Of a stretch of DNA of 64,000 bases, positions 19,201-27,275 are shown one piece after another. The translations under genes and the position numbers were made by a program. The notes beneath the pieces were generated by a model. It made no database searches. It saw only the letters and a program-made list of their open reading frames with translations, and was not told the DNA's origin. Source of the DNA: Palsa-504 sp963800415 (lineage in GTDB: Bacteria; Actinomycetota; Actinomycetes; Streptosporangiales; Streptosporangiaceae); assembly GCA_963800415.1 (NCBI GenBank), contig CAWDBS010000067.1:1-64000 (forward strand), in the 5' to 3' direction. Numbering within the stretch: position 1 is the stretch's first letter; each line of letters starts with the position of its first letter.

Positions 19201-20616
19201 GGTGTCTATTCGGTGGCGTTCAGCCCGGATGGCCGCACGCTGGCCGGCGGCGATGTCGATGGCACGGTCCGGTTGTGGGATGTGGCCGATCCCGCGCATC
19301 CCCGGGCGCTCGGCCAGCCCCTGACCGCCGGCACCAACGTCGTCAACTCGGTGGCATTCAGCCCGGATGGCCGCACGCTGGCCAGCAGCGATGCCGACGG
19401 CACGGTCCGGTTGTGGGATGTGGCCGATCCCGCGAACACCCAGGCGCTCGGCCAGCCCCTCACCGCCGGCACAGGCAACGTCTTTTCGGTGGCGTTCAGC
19501 CCGGATGGCCGCACACTCGCCAGCAGCAGCAGCGATGGCACGGTCCGGCTATGGAGTCGGCCTCAAACCGCCCTGACCGGCAACACCGGCGGCGTCCTTT
19601 CGGCGGCGTTCAGCCCGGATGGCCGCACGCTGGCCAGCGGCGGTGGCGGCGGCACGGTCCGGTTGTGGGATGTGGCCGATGCCGCGCATCCCCGGCCGCT
19701 CGGCCAGCCCCTGACCGCCGGCACCGCCGCCGTCGAGTCGGTGGCATTCAGCCCGGATGGCCGCACGCTGGCCAGCGGCGATGCCGACGGCACGGTCCGG
19801 TTGTGGGATGTGGCCGATCCCGCGCATCCCCGGGCGCTCGGCCAGCCCCTGACCGCCGGCACCAAAATCGCCTATTCGGTGGCGTTCAGCCCGGATGGCC
19901 GCACGCTGGCCAGCGGCGGTGGCGACGGCACGGTCCGGTTGTGGGATGTGGCCGATGCCGCGCATCCCCGGGCGCTCGGCCAGCCCCTGACCGGCAATGC
20001 CGGCGGTGTCTATTCGGTGGCGTTCAGCCCGGATGGCCGCACGCTGGCCAGCGGCGGTGCCGACGATACGGTCCAGTTGTGGGATGTGGCCGATCCCGCG
20101 GATACCCAGGCGCTCGGCCAGCCCCTGACCGGCAACACCAATATCGTCGAGTCGGTGGCGTTCAGCCCGGATGGCCGCACGCTGGCCAGCGGCGGTGGCG
20201 ACGGCACGGTCCGGTTGTGGGATGTGGCCGATCCCGCGGATCCCCGGGCGCTCGGCCAGCCCCTGACGGGCAATGCCGGTCCCATCTATTCGGTGGCGTT
20301 CAGCCCGGATGGCCGCACGCTGGCCAGCGGCGGCGCCGACGGCACGGTCCGGTTGTGGGATGTGGCCGATCCCGCGCATCCCCGGGCGCTCGGCCAGCCC
20401 CTGACCGTCGGCCCCGGCGGCGTCTTTTCGGTGGCGTTCAGCCCGTATGACCGCACGCTGGCCAGCGGCAGCAGCGACGACACCATCCGAATATGGAACC
20501 TGAACGTCGACTACGCCATCGAACGGATCTGCACAACAACCAGAAATAACCTCACATCCCAGCAGTGGCACAACTACGTCTCCCAGCTGCCTTACCAACC
20601 ACCCTGCGCGCATTAA
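16249..20616 (+). CDS. STAND NTPase (nSTAND1 type) with two seven-blade WD40 propellers
   Basis: A protein of about 1455 residues. Order of parts: a hydrophobic, Gly/Ala-rich N-terminal segment (about 21-75); a helical, probably coiled-coil part (about 90-220); a STAND NTPase beginning CPYRGLLPFEE, with Walker A GASGAGKSS near 277 and Walker B LVLIVDQFEQ near 377; a winged-helix/helical region; one membrane helix near 711-731; then 14 WD40 blades from about 793. Such proteins are signal-gated switches: the propeller senses a ligand, the NTPase oligomerises, and the N terminus acts. The start is uncertain: ATG 16249 is used, with GTG 16219 and TTG 16186 also in frame. The gene stands alone. 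Confidence 0.85.
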   Translation: MQAALRAWVVRAASSTRDLRGIAPTVLLSLLCASALSPLLPVVAGLGAAAVAGSTVLSSIGSGVLSTVITGVLDRARSKGRPHAPAQAELEGAIAEEIGRVLAAGDANAQALRTEIAAVLEKIDAGGTMLRAAMEQGNERIRGDVIAAIGVLGSDFAEMRFLVEDVARAAAEIQKSLDAQGADVRVVIGQNEKQSTDIRLIREDVAVIARRIGAAVLTGAARDGGAPRWVDGCPYRGLLPFEETDAEVFYGRERLTAELAVKVAAQVSRGGFVVVTGASGAGKSSLLRAGLLPALAQGQQVAGSEHWPRIAITPTKDPLTELATRLAALGGSDPVAVRDGLAQHPRQAHLAVRQAVLADAARRGHGWPASSDGAARLVLIVDQFEQVFTLSPGQGGEADRQAFITALCAAATNPAGPEQEPPALVVIAVRGDFWDRCAAYPELASALQEGQFVVGPMTESDLRLAITGPAEAAGLHIDPALTDTILSDLGTAGSDDAAGVLPLLSQAMSLTWDKREGDSLTSHGYGQVGGVGHAVQTGANNVYDALSADQQTLAQELLRSMTVASRDGRLTRRPVTRADLYTGHPDADPSQVNAVLEAFAAQRLIVLNDGTAQISHDVLLSAWPKLRGWLKDDQASWILHGQLADDADAWHDSHDDPSFLYRGTHLAALRLAATRWSASPARYPALTGTQRGFLRASERAATRRARQRWSAVAVLAVLTVVALITSFLFFQQRTTALRQRNQAIYQEIIADALQLGTSDTSLAAQLNLAAYRMQPTQDLASRLLSTENTPLSTPLTGSTGPVLSVAFSPDGRTLASGSYDDRVRLWNVTDPTYPRALGQPLTAGTNIVFSVAFSPDGRTLAGGDGDGTVQLWDVADPAHPRALGQPLTAGTAAVESVAFSPDGRTLASSSDDGTVQLWDVADPAHPRALGQPLTAGTKIAYSVAFSPDGRTLAGSDADGTVQLWDVADPAHPRALGQSLTGNTGGVYSVAFSPDGRTLAGGDVDGTVRLWDVADPAHPRALGQPLTAGTNVVNSVAFSPDGRTLASSDADGTVRLWDVADPANTQALGQPLTAGTGNVFSVAFSPDGRTLASSSSDGTVRLWSRPQTALTGNTGGVLSAAFSPDGRTLASGGGGGTVRLWDVADAAHPRPLGQPLTAGTAAVESVAFSPDGRTLASGDADGTVRLWDVADPAHPRALGQPLTAGTKIAYSVAFSPDGRTLASGGGDGTVRLWDVADAAHPRALGQPLTGNAGGVYSVAFSPDGRTLASGGADDTVQLWDVADPADTQALGQPLTGNTNIVESVAFSPDGRTLASGGGDGTVRLWDVADPADPRALGQPLTGNAGPIYSVAFSPDGRTLASGGADGTVRLWDVADPAHPRALGQPLTVGPGGVFSVAFSPYDRTLASGSSDDTIRIWNLNVDYAIERICTTTRNNLTSQQWHNYVSQLPYQPPCAH
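18625..20500 (+). repeat. Fourteen 138-bp WD40-coding repeats in two sets of seven
   Basis: The codons for VAFSPDG begin at 18661, 18799, 18937, 19075, 19213, 19351, 19489, then 19603, 19741, 19879, 20017, 20155, 20293 and 20431. Spacing is 138 bp throughout except 114 bp between blades 7 and 8, where the usual DVADPAHPRALGQP linker is replaced by SRPQTA. The repeats are nearly identical at the DNA level, apart from a few codons per blade. The last blade has FSPYDRT and is the most diverged. Confidence 0.9.
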
Positions 20617-20639
20617 CACCGGAGCCTTTTGCTTGCTTT

Positions 20640-21432
20640 CTCACGCCGCCGAGGCCCAGGACTCGGGGTGCCGGTAACAATCGAGCCGTGAGCACCGCTA
20701 CGGCGTCCAGTTTCCTGAACGTGGGCACGGTGGGCCGGTGGTCAGCGTGGCCGGAACGGGTTGCCCGGTGCGGACGGGTCGTTGGCCGGTCTCGCCGCGC
20801 TGGTATCGCTCGGCCTGCCAGGCGTCCCAGGCCCGCTCCAGTTGCAGGGTTGATGAGGCGGGCAATCCCTTGCGGGCGCAGAAGGCCCGGAACTCCAGGT
20901 CCGGCTCGGCCAGCCGCCCGCAGGTCGGGCAGCACCCGCGGCGGTGTTCGGGTCCTGGACCCGCGGGCCCGGGCGAGCTCGTCCACGTCGGCGGCGATGC
21001 GGTCGATGACGGCCGCCACCCGTGCGAGGTCGACGGCCACGACGGCCCGGTCCGGCCAGTCGGCGGACGGGCGCAGGTTGACCGCTGGCGGGTAGCTACA
21101 TGTATCAGCGTCCAGGTGCGCGAGCCAATCCGCGCACTGTCGCAGCCAACTCACCTCATCGGATAGCCGGTCGGCGATGTTGTCCCGACCGTCGAGTTCG
21201 GCGTCCTCCCCGGAATCGGGATGTTCCGGTGCTGGCCAGCCCGCTGCGCGCAGCTCGCCGAGCGCCGCGTCCAGCGCGTCCAGGTCGGCGGCGGCCACGA
21301 TCCGGCTGTCACCCGGGAGGGTGACAGCCCGGCCGCCGTGGCCAGGGCGCGGATCGAGATCCCCTCGGCGTGGGCCGAGACCAGCGCCCATGTCCGTTCC
21401 CGTTCGGCCCGGCCAGCCAGCATTACGGGCAC
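20640..21432 (-). pseudogene. Frameshifted HTH-containing hypothetical protein
   Basis: Reading right to left, one frame starts MPVMLAGRAERERTWALV and gives a helix-turn-helix-like stretch (ISIRALATAAGLSPSRVT) up to about 21310. A second frame then supplies ADLDALDAALGELRAAGW, LDGRDNIADRLSDEV and AVDLARVAAVIDRIAADVDEL, and a third is needed for the C-terminal part near 20830. The order matches a family of actinobacterial proteins of unknown function with an N-terminal HTH. At least two indels disrupt it. Confidence 0.5.
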
Positions 21433-21940
21433 GGACAGACAGGCCAGCAGCCACGGCCTGGCACGCTAGAGCGGGGCAAGGCGACGGACCGGCTGATCGT
21501 CGGCCTTGCGATGCTCCGGCAATGTCAAGGACGGTGTCCCCATGGCTCTGCACTGAATCGCCGATCTTCGCGGATATCGATTGCGGTTGCAGTCAGAGTC
21601 GCACCGAATGGTTTATCTGTGCGCAGCCGCTGATACCACTGGGAATGATCTCTGCCCGCGCAGAGTCGGCAGGGAGACTGTGGGTAAGTGCTTCCGGCCC
21701 GGCTTCCCCGATCTTGACCGAGTACGGGCGTAGGGTCGGGAGCCTGGGTCCCGGCCTGACCTCCGAGTCGGCTGACGCCGTCCGGGCTGTCCTGCGAGAC
21801 GATCTGTCGGCCGGGCCCCAGGTTTACGGCACCCACCGGCGGTGCCGGCCTGATCTGCCCGTCCTGTGCAAGAGGCCGGGGTTCACAGATCCGACGGCCA
21901 GCGGGTGCGTGCCATCCCTCAACCTGAGAAAGGGACGGCT
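21433..21940. other. Gene-free interval, partly IS110 left end
   Basis: No gene is supported. The last 120 bases, just before the IS110 fragment, would be the noncoding left end of that element, the place where IS110-group elements encode their guide RNA. Confidence 0.35.
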
Positions 21941-22090
21941 GTGACCATCGTAGAAGACGCACGCGCCATCACCGGCGGCGTGGACACTCACGCCGATGTG
22001 CATGTCGCCGCTGCGCTCGATCCGATCGGGGGGCTGCTCGGCGTCGAGGAATTCCCCGCCACTGCTGCGGGCTACGCCCTGTGCCGTGCC
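21941..22090 (+). pseudogene. N-terminal fragment of an IS110-family transposase
   Basis: A GTG at 21941 opens a frame with GGVDTHADVHVAAALDP, GGLLGVEEFPATAAGYA: the first RuvC-like strands (GVDTHxDxH) of IS110 DEDD transposases. Homology stops after about 45 codons and the frame runs into a different transposase remnant. Ala replaces the usual Lys in GVDTHKD. Inactive. Confidence 0.7.
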
Positions 22091-22162
22091 AGAATCCGGC
22101 GTGTGGGCCTGACCTGCTGCTCTACGGTCGGCGCTCGTGCTAATACGTTTCCCTACCTGTTG

Positions 22163-22257
22163 ATGGTCCGGGTGTTCGGCTGGCTGTTGCTCCTGGCGCG
22201 GAGCGATGCCGCCAAGGATGCGGAGATCTTGGTGCTCCGGCACGAGGTCGCGGTCCT
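22163..22257 (+). pseudogene. N-terminal scrap of an integrase-core (IS3/IS481-like) transposase
   Basis: MVRVFGWLLLLARSDAAKDA then EILVLRHEVAVL is the typical beginning of actinobacterial integrase-core transposases that continue with RRQ and a helix-turn-helix. Only about 31 codons remain; the frame then ends out of homology. Confidence 0.55.
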
Positions 22258-22280
22258 GCCTGGCCGAAACCCCGTCCACG

Positions 22281-22475
22281 TCATGCGACCAGGTGATATT
22301 CGTTGATCAGGCCACCGACGCGGGCCTGTCTTCGGACGCTGTACCGCGCAAGATCGACAGGCTCGGGTAGCGGTTTCAGCGGCGCGGCGCCGTGAAGGGA
22401 GCGGTGTGACCGGTGCTGATTGTGGTGGGCCTCGTAGTCGCGCAGGATTCGCAGAAGATGGGCCTGGTTCCAGAC
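22281..22475 (-). pseudogene. C-terminal scrap of an integrase-core transposase
   Basis: On the minus strand the blocks HLLRILRDYEAHHNQHR, SHRSLHGAAPLKPLPEP and VGGLINEYHLVA end in TGA at 22281. This is the conserved tail of the same transposase type whose N terminus lies on the plus strand at 22163. The catalytic middle is missing. Confidence 0.65.
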
Positions 22476-22593
22476 CTGAGTTGTAGCGATCTGGCGATCT
22501 TGTAAACGTAGATGACGCTGACCTGCGCGTTCGTCGCCTGATTAGCTCGGGTGTGGTCACTAACGCGGCTGGCCGGGTGGGTAGCCTCGCGGG

Positions 22594-23472
22594 ATGGGCG
22601 TGTTCGTGCGGCGGGTGAAGACCGCCTCGGGTGCGACCGCAGTCCAGATCGTGCATAAGCGGGGCCGGCGCGTCCTGAGCATCGAGCACATCGGTTCAGC
22701 CCACACCGACGGCGAACTCGCCGTGCTGCTGCAGGTCGCCGAGGAACGCCGCCATGCCGGGCAACTGGCTCTGGTTCTCGGTGACGCTGGCGCGGGCGGA
22801 GCGGGGACGCCAGCGGTGGTCGAGGGCACTGCCTCGCTGATCCTGTGGGAGGTCCTGGCCGGCATCTACGACGACCTCGGCCTGGATCGCCTCGGCGATG
22901 GGACGTTCCGGGCGCTGGTCCTGGCCCGGGTGATCGAGCCGGCCAGCAAGCTGGACACCGTTCGCGTCCTGACCGAAATCGGGGTCGCGTCCCCGCATCG
23001 GGTGACGTTCATGCGCTGCCTCAAGCGCGAGGTCGAGCGGGATTATCGGGCCGTGATCGCGCAGGCCTGTCACCGGCACGCCACCCGGGCCGCGAGCCTG
23101 GCGGTCGTGCTCTACGACGTGACATCGCTGCACTTCGAGGTCGAACGTGAGGACAAGCTGCGCAAGGTCGGGATGAGCAAGGAACACCGCGTCGACCCGC
23201 AGGTCACCGTCGGGCTGCTTACCACCGCCACCGGGTTCCCGCTGGAAGTGGACCTGTTCGAGGGCAACAAGGCCGAGACCAAGACCCTGATCCCGGTCCT
23301 GACCCGGTTCCGCGACCGCCACCAGGCACACGACATCGTGGTCGTGGCCGACGCCGGAATGCTGTCCGCGGCGAACCTGCTGGCCTTGGTCGGCGCGCTT
23401 ATGGCTGAACGGTGCACAGCACCCACCGGAACACACGTGCCAGTCACCATGGTGCGATCGAGAGGCCCGTAG
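22594..23472 (+). pseudogene. IS1634-family transposase, C-terminally truncated
   Basis: The 292-codon reading has the IS1634 family N terminus (MGVFVRRVKTASGATAVQIV) and the first part of the DDE core: VVLYDVTSLHFEVE (first Asp) and VVVADAGMLSAANL (second Asp). After about residue 272 the sequence loses homology and ends at 23472, so the final Glu region (normally to about 530 residues) is gone. Confidence 0.75.
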
Positions 23473-23676
23473 CCAACACAGGGCTTGGCGTAGGACCATA
23501 GTCATCGTTCGGCCAACTTGCCGCCGACGCGGAGCATCTCCAGTAGCGTCTTCTCACTGTCACAGTCCCTGTCCTCAGGCTAGGTGCTGGCCAAGAACTC
23601 TCGATTGACCGTTCGCCGTGACGTGACACGGTAGCCGCGTCTTCCGGATGATCTGGTGTGGGGTTCACTGGGCGTT

Positions 23677-24516
23677 CTACTCCAGCTCAATTTCTGTGTC
23701 GGCGCCATGCTCGGAACAGAATGCTTTCGTGGGTTCAGGTGGCCTGAATTCAATGTCGCGTTCAATGGCTATGCGGTAGGCCTGCTCGACGGCGCGCAGG
23801 CGGGAGGTGACTCGTGTCTCGCGGGCGGCGATAGACTGGCGGTTGCGGCGGCCGTAGGAGTCTTCGGGGAGGGTATGGCCATAGCTTTGGACTTCGCGGA
23901 TGTGGGCTTCGCGTTCGTCCGCGTGGGCGGCTATGGCGAACATGACGGCGTTTGCCGTGGCGGTGTCGAGGACGAGGGTGACGGTCTGGCTTTCGGGGTT
24001 GGGGCTGGCCAGGGCAACGGGCCCGGGTTCATCGGTTTCTAGCTGGGTCCGTTCGGGTTGGGCTCGGCCGTGTCGGGCGCGGTCGTGGAGGCTTTTGAGC
24101 AGGGTGTCGGCGCGGTCGAGCTGGTCGCAGGCGGCGGCGAAGTTCTCGCCGATGGGGCCGACGTCGGGGCCGCGGGCGATGCAGTACTGCAGGAGGCGGC
24201 CGACTTCGGGCTGGTCGGGGTGGGTGCCGGAGCGGGCGTGGATGCGCAGTTGGGTCTTGAGCGGGTGGCTGATGGCGCCGGTTTGGACGAAGCGGACCAG
24301 GCCCTGGGCGAAGGCCGGGGACTGGGGGCGGGCGGCCAGCCAGATGGCCAGCCGCCGGGCGGTGAGGTGGTCGACGGCGCTGCCCTGGGCGTCGGCGTCG
24401 GCGATGCCGTCGTCGATGAGGCGTTCGTACAGGGGAAGGTCCGGGCGCGGGCCGTCCTCGGGCAGCCGGTAGGCGCGGGCTGGCCGCGGTGTGACGCCGT
24501 TATCTGTCCTGCGCAT
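23677..24516 (-). CDS. Hypothetical AICE protein, 279 residues
   Basis: Last gene of a tight leftward operon. The product is hydrophilic and helical (LTARRLAIWLAARPQSPAFAQG, IGENFAAACDQLDRADTLLKSL, ATANAVMFAIAAHADEREAHI), with no membrane segment or recognisable catalytic motif. It begins 12 bases after the preceding gene. Proteins of this kind are found in conjugative elements of actinomycetes; no function can be assigned. Upstream genes in the operon are also small hypotheticals. Confidence 0.65.
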   Translation of the reverse strand: MRRTDNGVTPRPARAYRLPEDGPRPDLPLYERLIDDGIADADAQGSAVDHLTARRLAIWLAARPQSPAFAQGLVRFVQTGAISHPLKTQLRIHARSGTHPDQPEVGRLLQYCIARGPDVGPIGENFAAACDQLDRADTLLKSLHDRARHGRAQPERTQLETDEPGPVALASPNPESQTVTLVLDTATANAVMFAIAAHADEREAHIREVQSYGHTLPEDSYGRRNRQSIAARETRVTSRLRAVEQAYRIAIERDIEFRPPEPTKAFCSEHGADTEIELE

Positions 24517-24528
24517 CTGTCTCGCTGG

Positions 24529-24861
24529 TCAGTCGGCAGCCTCCCGGCCGAGCCGTCCGCCGTCTGATTCGTGCTCCCGGTCGAGGTCGCCTGGAGGCTG
24601 CGACGCGGCTTCGACTGCCTCTGGACCGGTGAGACCTAGTTCGGCGGCCCAGCTCTGGATGTGCGGCCAGAGCCGGTGGCCCTCCCGGACTCGCTGGTCG
24701 GCGGTGGTGTCGGCCAGGATCATCGCGGTGATGGCGCTGTTACGGTCCAGGGCCTGGCCGGGGAGCCAGGACACTTCCCATCCGTTCCGGCTGGGTGCAT
24801 GCCGAGCCGTGTGCGGGGTCTGGTCGCTGGTCATGGTGGTGTCGTTGATAGTGAGGGTCAT
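24529..24861 (-). CDS. Hypothetical AICE protein, 110 residues
   Basis: The start ATG overlaps the stop of the upstream gene (ATGA). The product has a disordered Thr/Asp-rich N terminus (MTLTINDTTMTSDQTPHTA) and a short structured middle (GWEVSWLPGQALDRNSAITAM) containing the WLPG block seen in small proteins of actinomycete mobile elements. Function unknown. Coupling to its neighbours makes the call more secure than the sequence alone. Confidence 0.6.
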   Translation of the reverse strand: MTLTINDTTMTSDQTPHTARHAPSRNGWEVSWLPGQALDRNSAITAMILADTTADQRVREGHRLWPHIQSWAAELGLTGPEAVEAASQPPGDLDREHESDGGRLGREAAD

Positions 24862-25040
24862 GGTTCGGCTTCCAGGTCGGGTTCGGGGTCGCGATGCCGG
24901 TCGTGGCCGGGCTGCAGGGCGTGGGTGAGCGAGGCTGCGGCGGCCGGGTAGCGGTCGGTGATCCAGTCGCTGGCGGCGACGACGATCACGTACTCGGGGG
25001 GCCTGCGGCCGGGTTCGTGGTCGTCGGGCGGCCGGGTCAC
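24858..25040 (-). CDS. Hypothetical AICE protein, 60 residues
   Basis: A GTG overlapping the previous stop (GTGA) opens a frame reading VTRPPDDHEPGRRPPEYVIV then AASDWITDRYPAAAASLTHAL, and it ends in TGA overlapping the next ATG. The perfect overlaps at both ends argue for a real gene. There is no known domain. Confidence 0.5.
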   Translation of the reverse strand: MTRPPDDHEPGRRPPEYVIVVAASDWITDRYPAAAASLTHALQPGHDRHRDPEPDLEAEP

Positions 25041-25252
25041 TGGCCAGCCTCCGGGTCCGCTGCAGGTCCGACAGCGGGCTCGGGGTGGCTGGCGGCCGCG
25101 GTGGCCGAGGCCTCGGCTGACTGGAGCAGATGGACGTGCGCGCGGTCGTAGGCCTGGGCGTCCCGCAGGCGCCACTCGCAGGTCGGGCAGGACTGGTCGG
25201 CGCAGTCGGCGCACAGCTCGGCGCGGTCGCGCTTGTAGTCGGCGGCGATAAT
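25037..25252 (-). CDS. Small Cys-rich AICE protein, about 71 residues
   Basis: The reading IIAADYKRDRAELCADCADQ is followed by SCPTCEWRLRDAQAYD, giving CxxC..xCxxC, a small zinc-binding arrangement common in actinomycete plasmid and phage proteins. No ATG or GTG is available in frame; the chosen start is ATT at 25252, where relatives would have Met. Alternatively the 5' end was altered by the IS110 insertion just upstream. It overlaps the next gene by GTGA. Confidence 0.45.
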   Translation of the reverse strand: MIAADYKRDRAELCADCADQSCPTCEWRLRDAQAYDRAHVHLLQSAEASATAAASHPEPAVGPAADPEAGQ

Positions 25253-25408
25253 TAGATGACATGCATCGGCTTCCTGGCCGTCAGCGTGTGAGCTGGCGCG
25301 GTTGCTGTTTGCACGGCGAGACCTCCCCAGCTCAGACGCGTCACGATTGATTCGTAAGCCATTCGCGTGTGGGCGCCTGGGCGCCCTCAGGAGCGTGAGG
25401 AGGTCCCG

Positions 25409-26446
25409 ATGCCCATCGTAGGCGGGCTGGATATCCACCGAAAGCAGATCACCTTCGACTACCTCGACACCGAGACCGGGCAGGTGCAACGCGGCCAGAT
25501 CGCCCCGGCCGACCGGGAGCACCTGCGGGCCTGGCTGGCGCGGTTCCACGGCCGCGAGGACGTCGCGTTCGCGGCTGAGGGGTGCACCGGGTGGCGGTCT
25601 GTCGCCGAGGAGCTGGCCGCGGCCGGGATCACCGCGCACCTGGCCGAGCCGGCCGACACCGCGTTCGCCCGCGGCCGCAAGCGGCACGCCAAGACCGACA
25701 AGACCGACTCCCGGCACCTGCGGATGCTGCTGGCCGAGGGCCGGCTGCCGGAGTGCTGGATCCCGCCCGCCCACATCCTGGAATGCCGGGCGCTGCTGGA
25801 GCTATACAACGACCTGCGCCGCGAGCGCACCGCCTGGGCGCAGCGGATCCACGCGGTCTTGTTTCATCAGGGCGCCCCGGCCCTGGGCGAGGGCGCGCTG
25901 CGCACCGAGAAGGGCGTGGCCGGGCTGCGGGCCGCAGCAGCCGCTCATCTGTCCCCGGCCGGGCAGCTGCAGGTCGCCACCGCCTTGGAGGTGATCGATG
26001 CGCTGGAGGCCCGGCTGCACGTGGTGCGGCATCAGCTGCTGGACGCGGCCCGGCACCTGGCCGGGGCCAAGGCGCTGGCCGCCCGGCTGTACGGGGTCGG
26101 GCCGGTGACCGCGCTGGCGATCACCTGCTGGCTGGGCGGTGCGGGCCGGTTCTCCTCCTCCCGCCAGGCGGTCCGGTTCGCCGGGCTGGACATCACCGTC
26201 TCCTCCTCCGACCGCAAGGGCCCGCCCGGGAAGCTGTCCCGGCAGGGGCCGCCGGTGCTGCGCTGGGCCGTCTATGAGGCCGGCAAGGCGCACGCCCGCA
26301 CCTCCGCCCCCGACCACCGCTACTACGCCGCGGTCAAGGACCGCAAGAACAGCAAGCGCGCCTGCCTGTCCGAGGCCCGCAAGATCCTCCGGCAGGCCCA
26401 TCACATCCTGGCCGAGCTCGGCGACGACGCGCTCGCCGCCGCCTGA
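25409..26446 (+). CDS. IS110-family transposase
   Basis: A 345-residue DEDD recombinase. The RuvC-like N-terminal part shows GGLDIHRKQITFDY (Asp), AAEGCTGW (Glu) and KTDKTDSRHLRMLL (Asp pair). The C-terminal Transposase_20 part shows LYGVGPVTALAITCWLGG and the serine region RFSSSRQAVRFAGLD. These recombinases insert DNA under guidance of a structured bridge RNA from the element. AGGAGG precedes the ATG by five bases. The gene is full length with no frame breaks, unlike the other transposases here, so it is probably the most recent arrival. Confidence 0.9.
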   Translation: MPIVGGLDIHRKQITFDYLDTETGQVQRGQIAPADREHLRAWLARFHGREDVAFAAEGCTGWRSVAEELAAAGITAHLAEPADTAFARGRKRHAKTDKTDSRHLRMLLAEGRLPECWIPPAHILECRALLELYNDLRRERTAWAQRIHAVLFHQGAPALGEGALRTEKGVAGLRAAAAAHLSPAGQLQVATALEVIDALEARLHVVRHQLLDAARHLAGAKALAARLYGVGPVTALAITCWLGGAGRFSSSRQAVRFAGLDITVSSSDRKGPPGKLSRQGPPVLRWAVYEAGKAHARTSAPDHRYYAAVKDRKNSKRACLSEARKILRQAHHILAELGDDALAAA

Positions 26447-26984
26447 CACACCCGCCATGGTGACCAGCACGTGACCGCCGACCTCCAGGTCCGCCGCAGC
26501 CGAACTCACCGATGGGGACCACCGCGGCCAGCTCCCGCCAAACCGCTGTCAGCCGCTGCCGGCCCGCACGGCCAGGCGGACGGCCTGATTAGACTGAGCG
26601 GCCGCATCCCCGCAGGCGGGGACACCCAATCAATCATCATGTCACCGGGGCACAGCAAGCCCCGCGGGCCAAGGTAAGGCTGGCTGCCCCTGCCCTGGTT
26701 CCCCGGCCCGTCACAACTGGTCACCCGCACGGAAAGGCCACCAGCCCGAACCGCTGAACCCGATCCCGCCACCAGGGGCCTCCCTGCCCCCGCCGCCTGG
26801 CATGATCCGCTCCCGGGCGACCGCCTCAAGGGCGCCTGCGGCGCCGCTGCGCGGGCGCTACGCGCCCCCTGACCCACCCGCCCGCTCGCAGAACCCGGCA
26901 GCTATCAGGGACAGGGAGCCAGACTCAGCCACGCCCCAGATCATGGCCCCCAGCCGAACAAAGCCCCCAAAACCCCGCTTGCCG
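26447..26984. other. Noncoding interval downstream of the IS110 gene
   Basis: No gene is seen. It contains a compact hairpin TCCCCG-CAGG-CGGGGA at 26607-26622 and several GC-rich palindromic strings near 26830-26870. It may include the IS right end, and a guide RNA if this is an IS1111-type relative. Confidence 0.4.
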
Positions 26985-27275
26985 TCACCGGCGGATGCAG
27001 GTAAGGACGGATATAAGGGTCTTGACCTCACCGGTCGGCACGGTGACGGCGTCGCGGCGGGCAGGCTCGGGTGGCACGGGTTCCGGCCGCGGCGGGACCT
27101 CACCGATAGAAGGGCCGAACGGGTGGTCCTGGGAGCCTTCGTAGATGCGTGCCAGGTCGCCGAGGAGCAAGATGGCCCGGCCGGTGTGCTCGTTGTCGCC
27201 GCGGGTGTAGCCGTGCCGGTCCAGCAGGCCGAACATGTCGGTGATCAGGTCCAGGTCCATCCGGTGGTCGGTCAC
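26985..27275 (-). CDS. Hypothetical AICE protein, 96 residues
   Basis: A GTG with AGGAGG eight bases upstream, overlapping the previous stop (GTGA), gives VTDHRMDLDLITDMFGLLDR, then GDNEHTGRAILLLGDLARIYEG and a Pro-rich tail. A helical N-terminal half with a conserved-looking NEHTGRA.LLL.DL..I.EG block is visible. There is no known domain. It was the operon gene next to the IS110 insertion, so its former neighbour is the Cys-rich gene at 25037. Confidence 0.65.
   Translation of the reverse strand: MTDHRMDLDLITDMFGLLDRHGYTRGDNEHTGRAILLLGDLARIYEGSQDHPFGPSIGEVPPRPEPVPPEPARRDAVTVPTGEVKTLISVLTCIRR

Larger units (their letters stand above)
25263..26984 (+). mobile_element. IS110-family element (approximate extent)
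   Basis: An intact IS110 transposase gene runs against the direction of the surrounding operon, with 150 bases of noncoding sequence before and 540 bases after it. IS110 elements lack terminal inverted repeats, so the ends cannot be placed exactly; the coordinates are the gap between the flanking AICE genes. The noncoding arms are where the element's bridge RNA would be encoded. Confidence 0.5.

Noticed and set aside
18625..20500. Repeat array considered as a CRISPR
   Set aside because: Units are 138 bp, contiguous, in frame and code for WD40 blades; there are no short repeats with unique spacers. No other array was seen in the window.
18114..20619. Long open frames in other registers across the WD40 repeats, on both strands
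   Set aside because: They arise because a 138-bp unit is repeated in frame, so any open register stays open; composition (Pro/Arg/Gly) is not protein-like.
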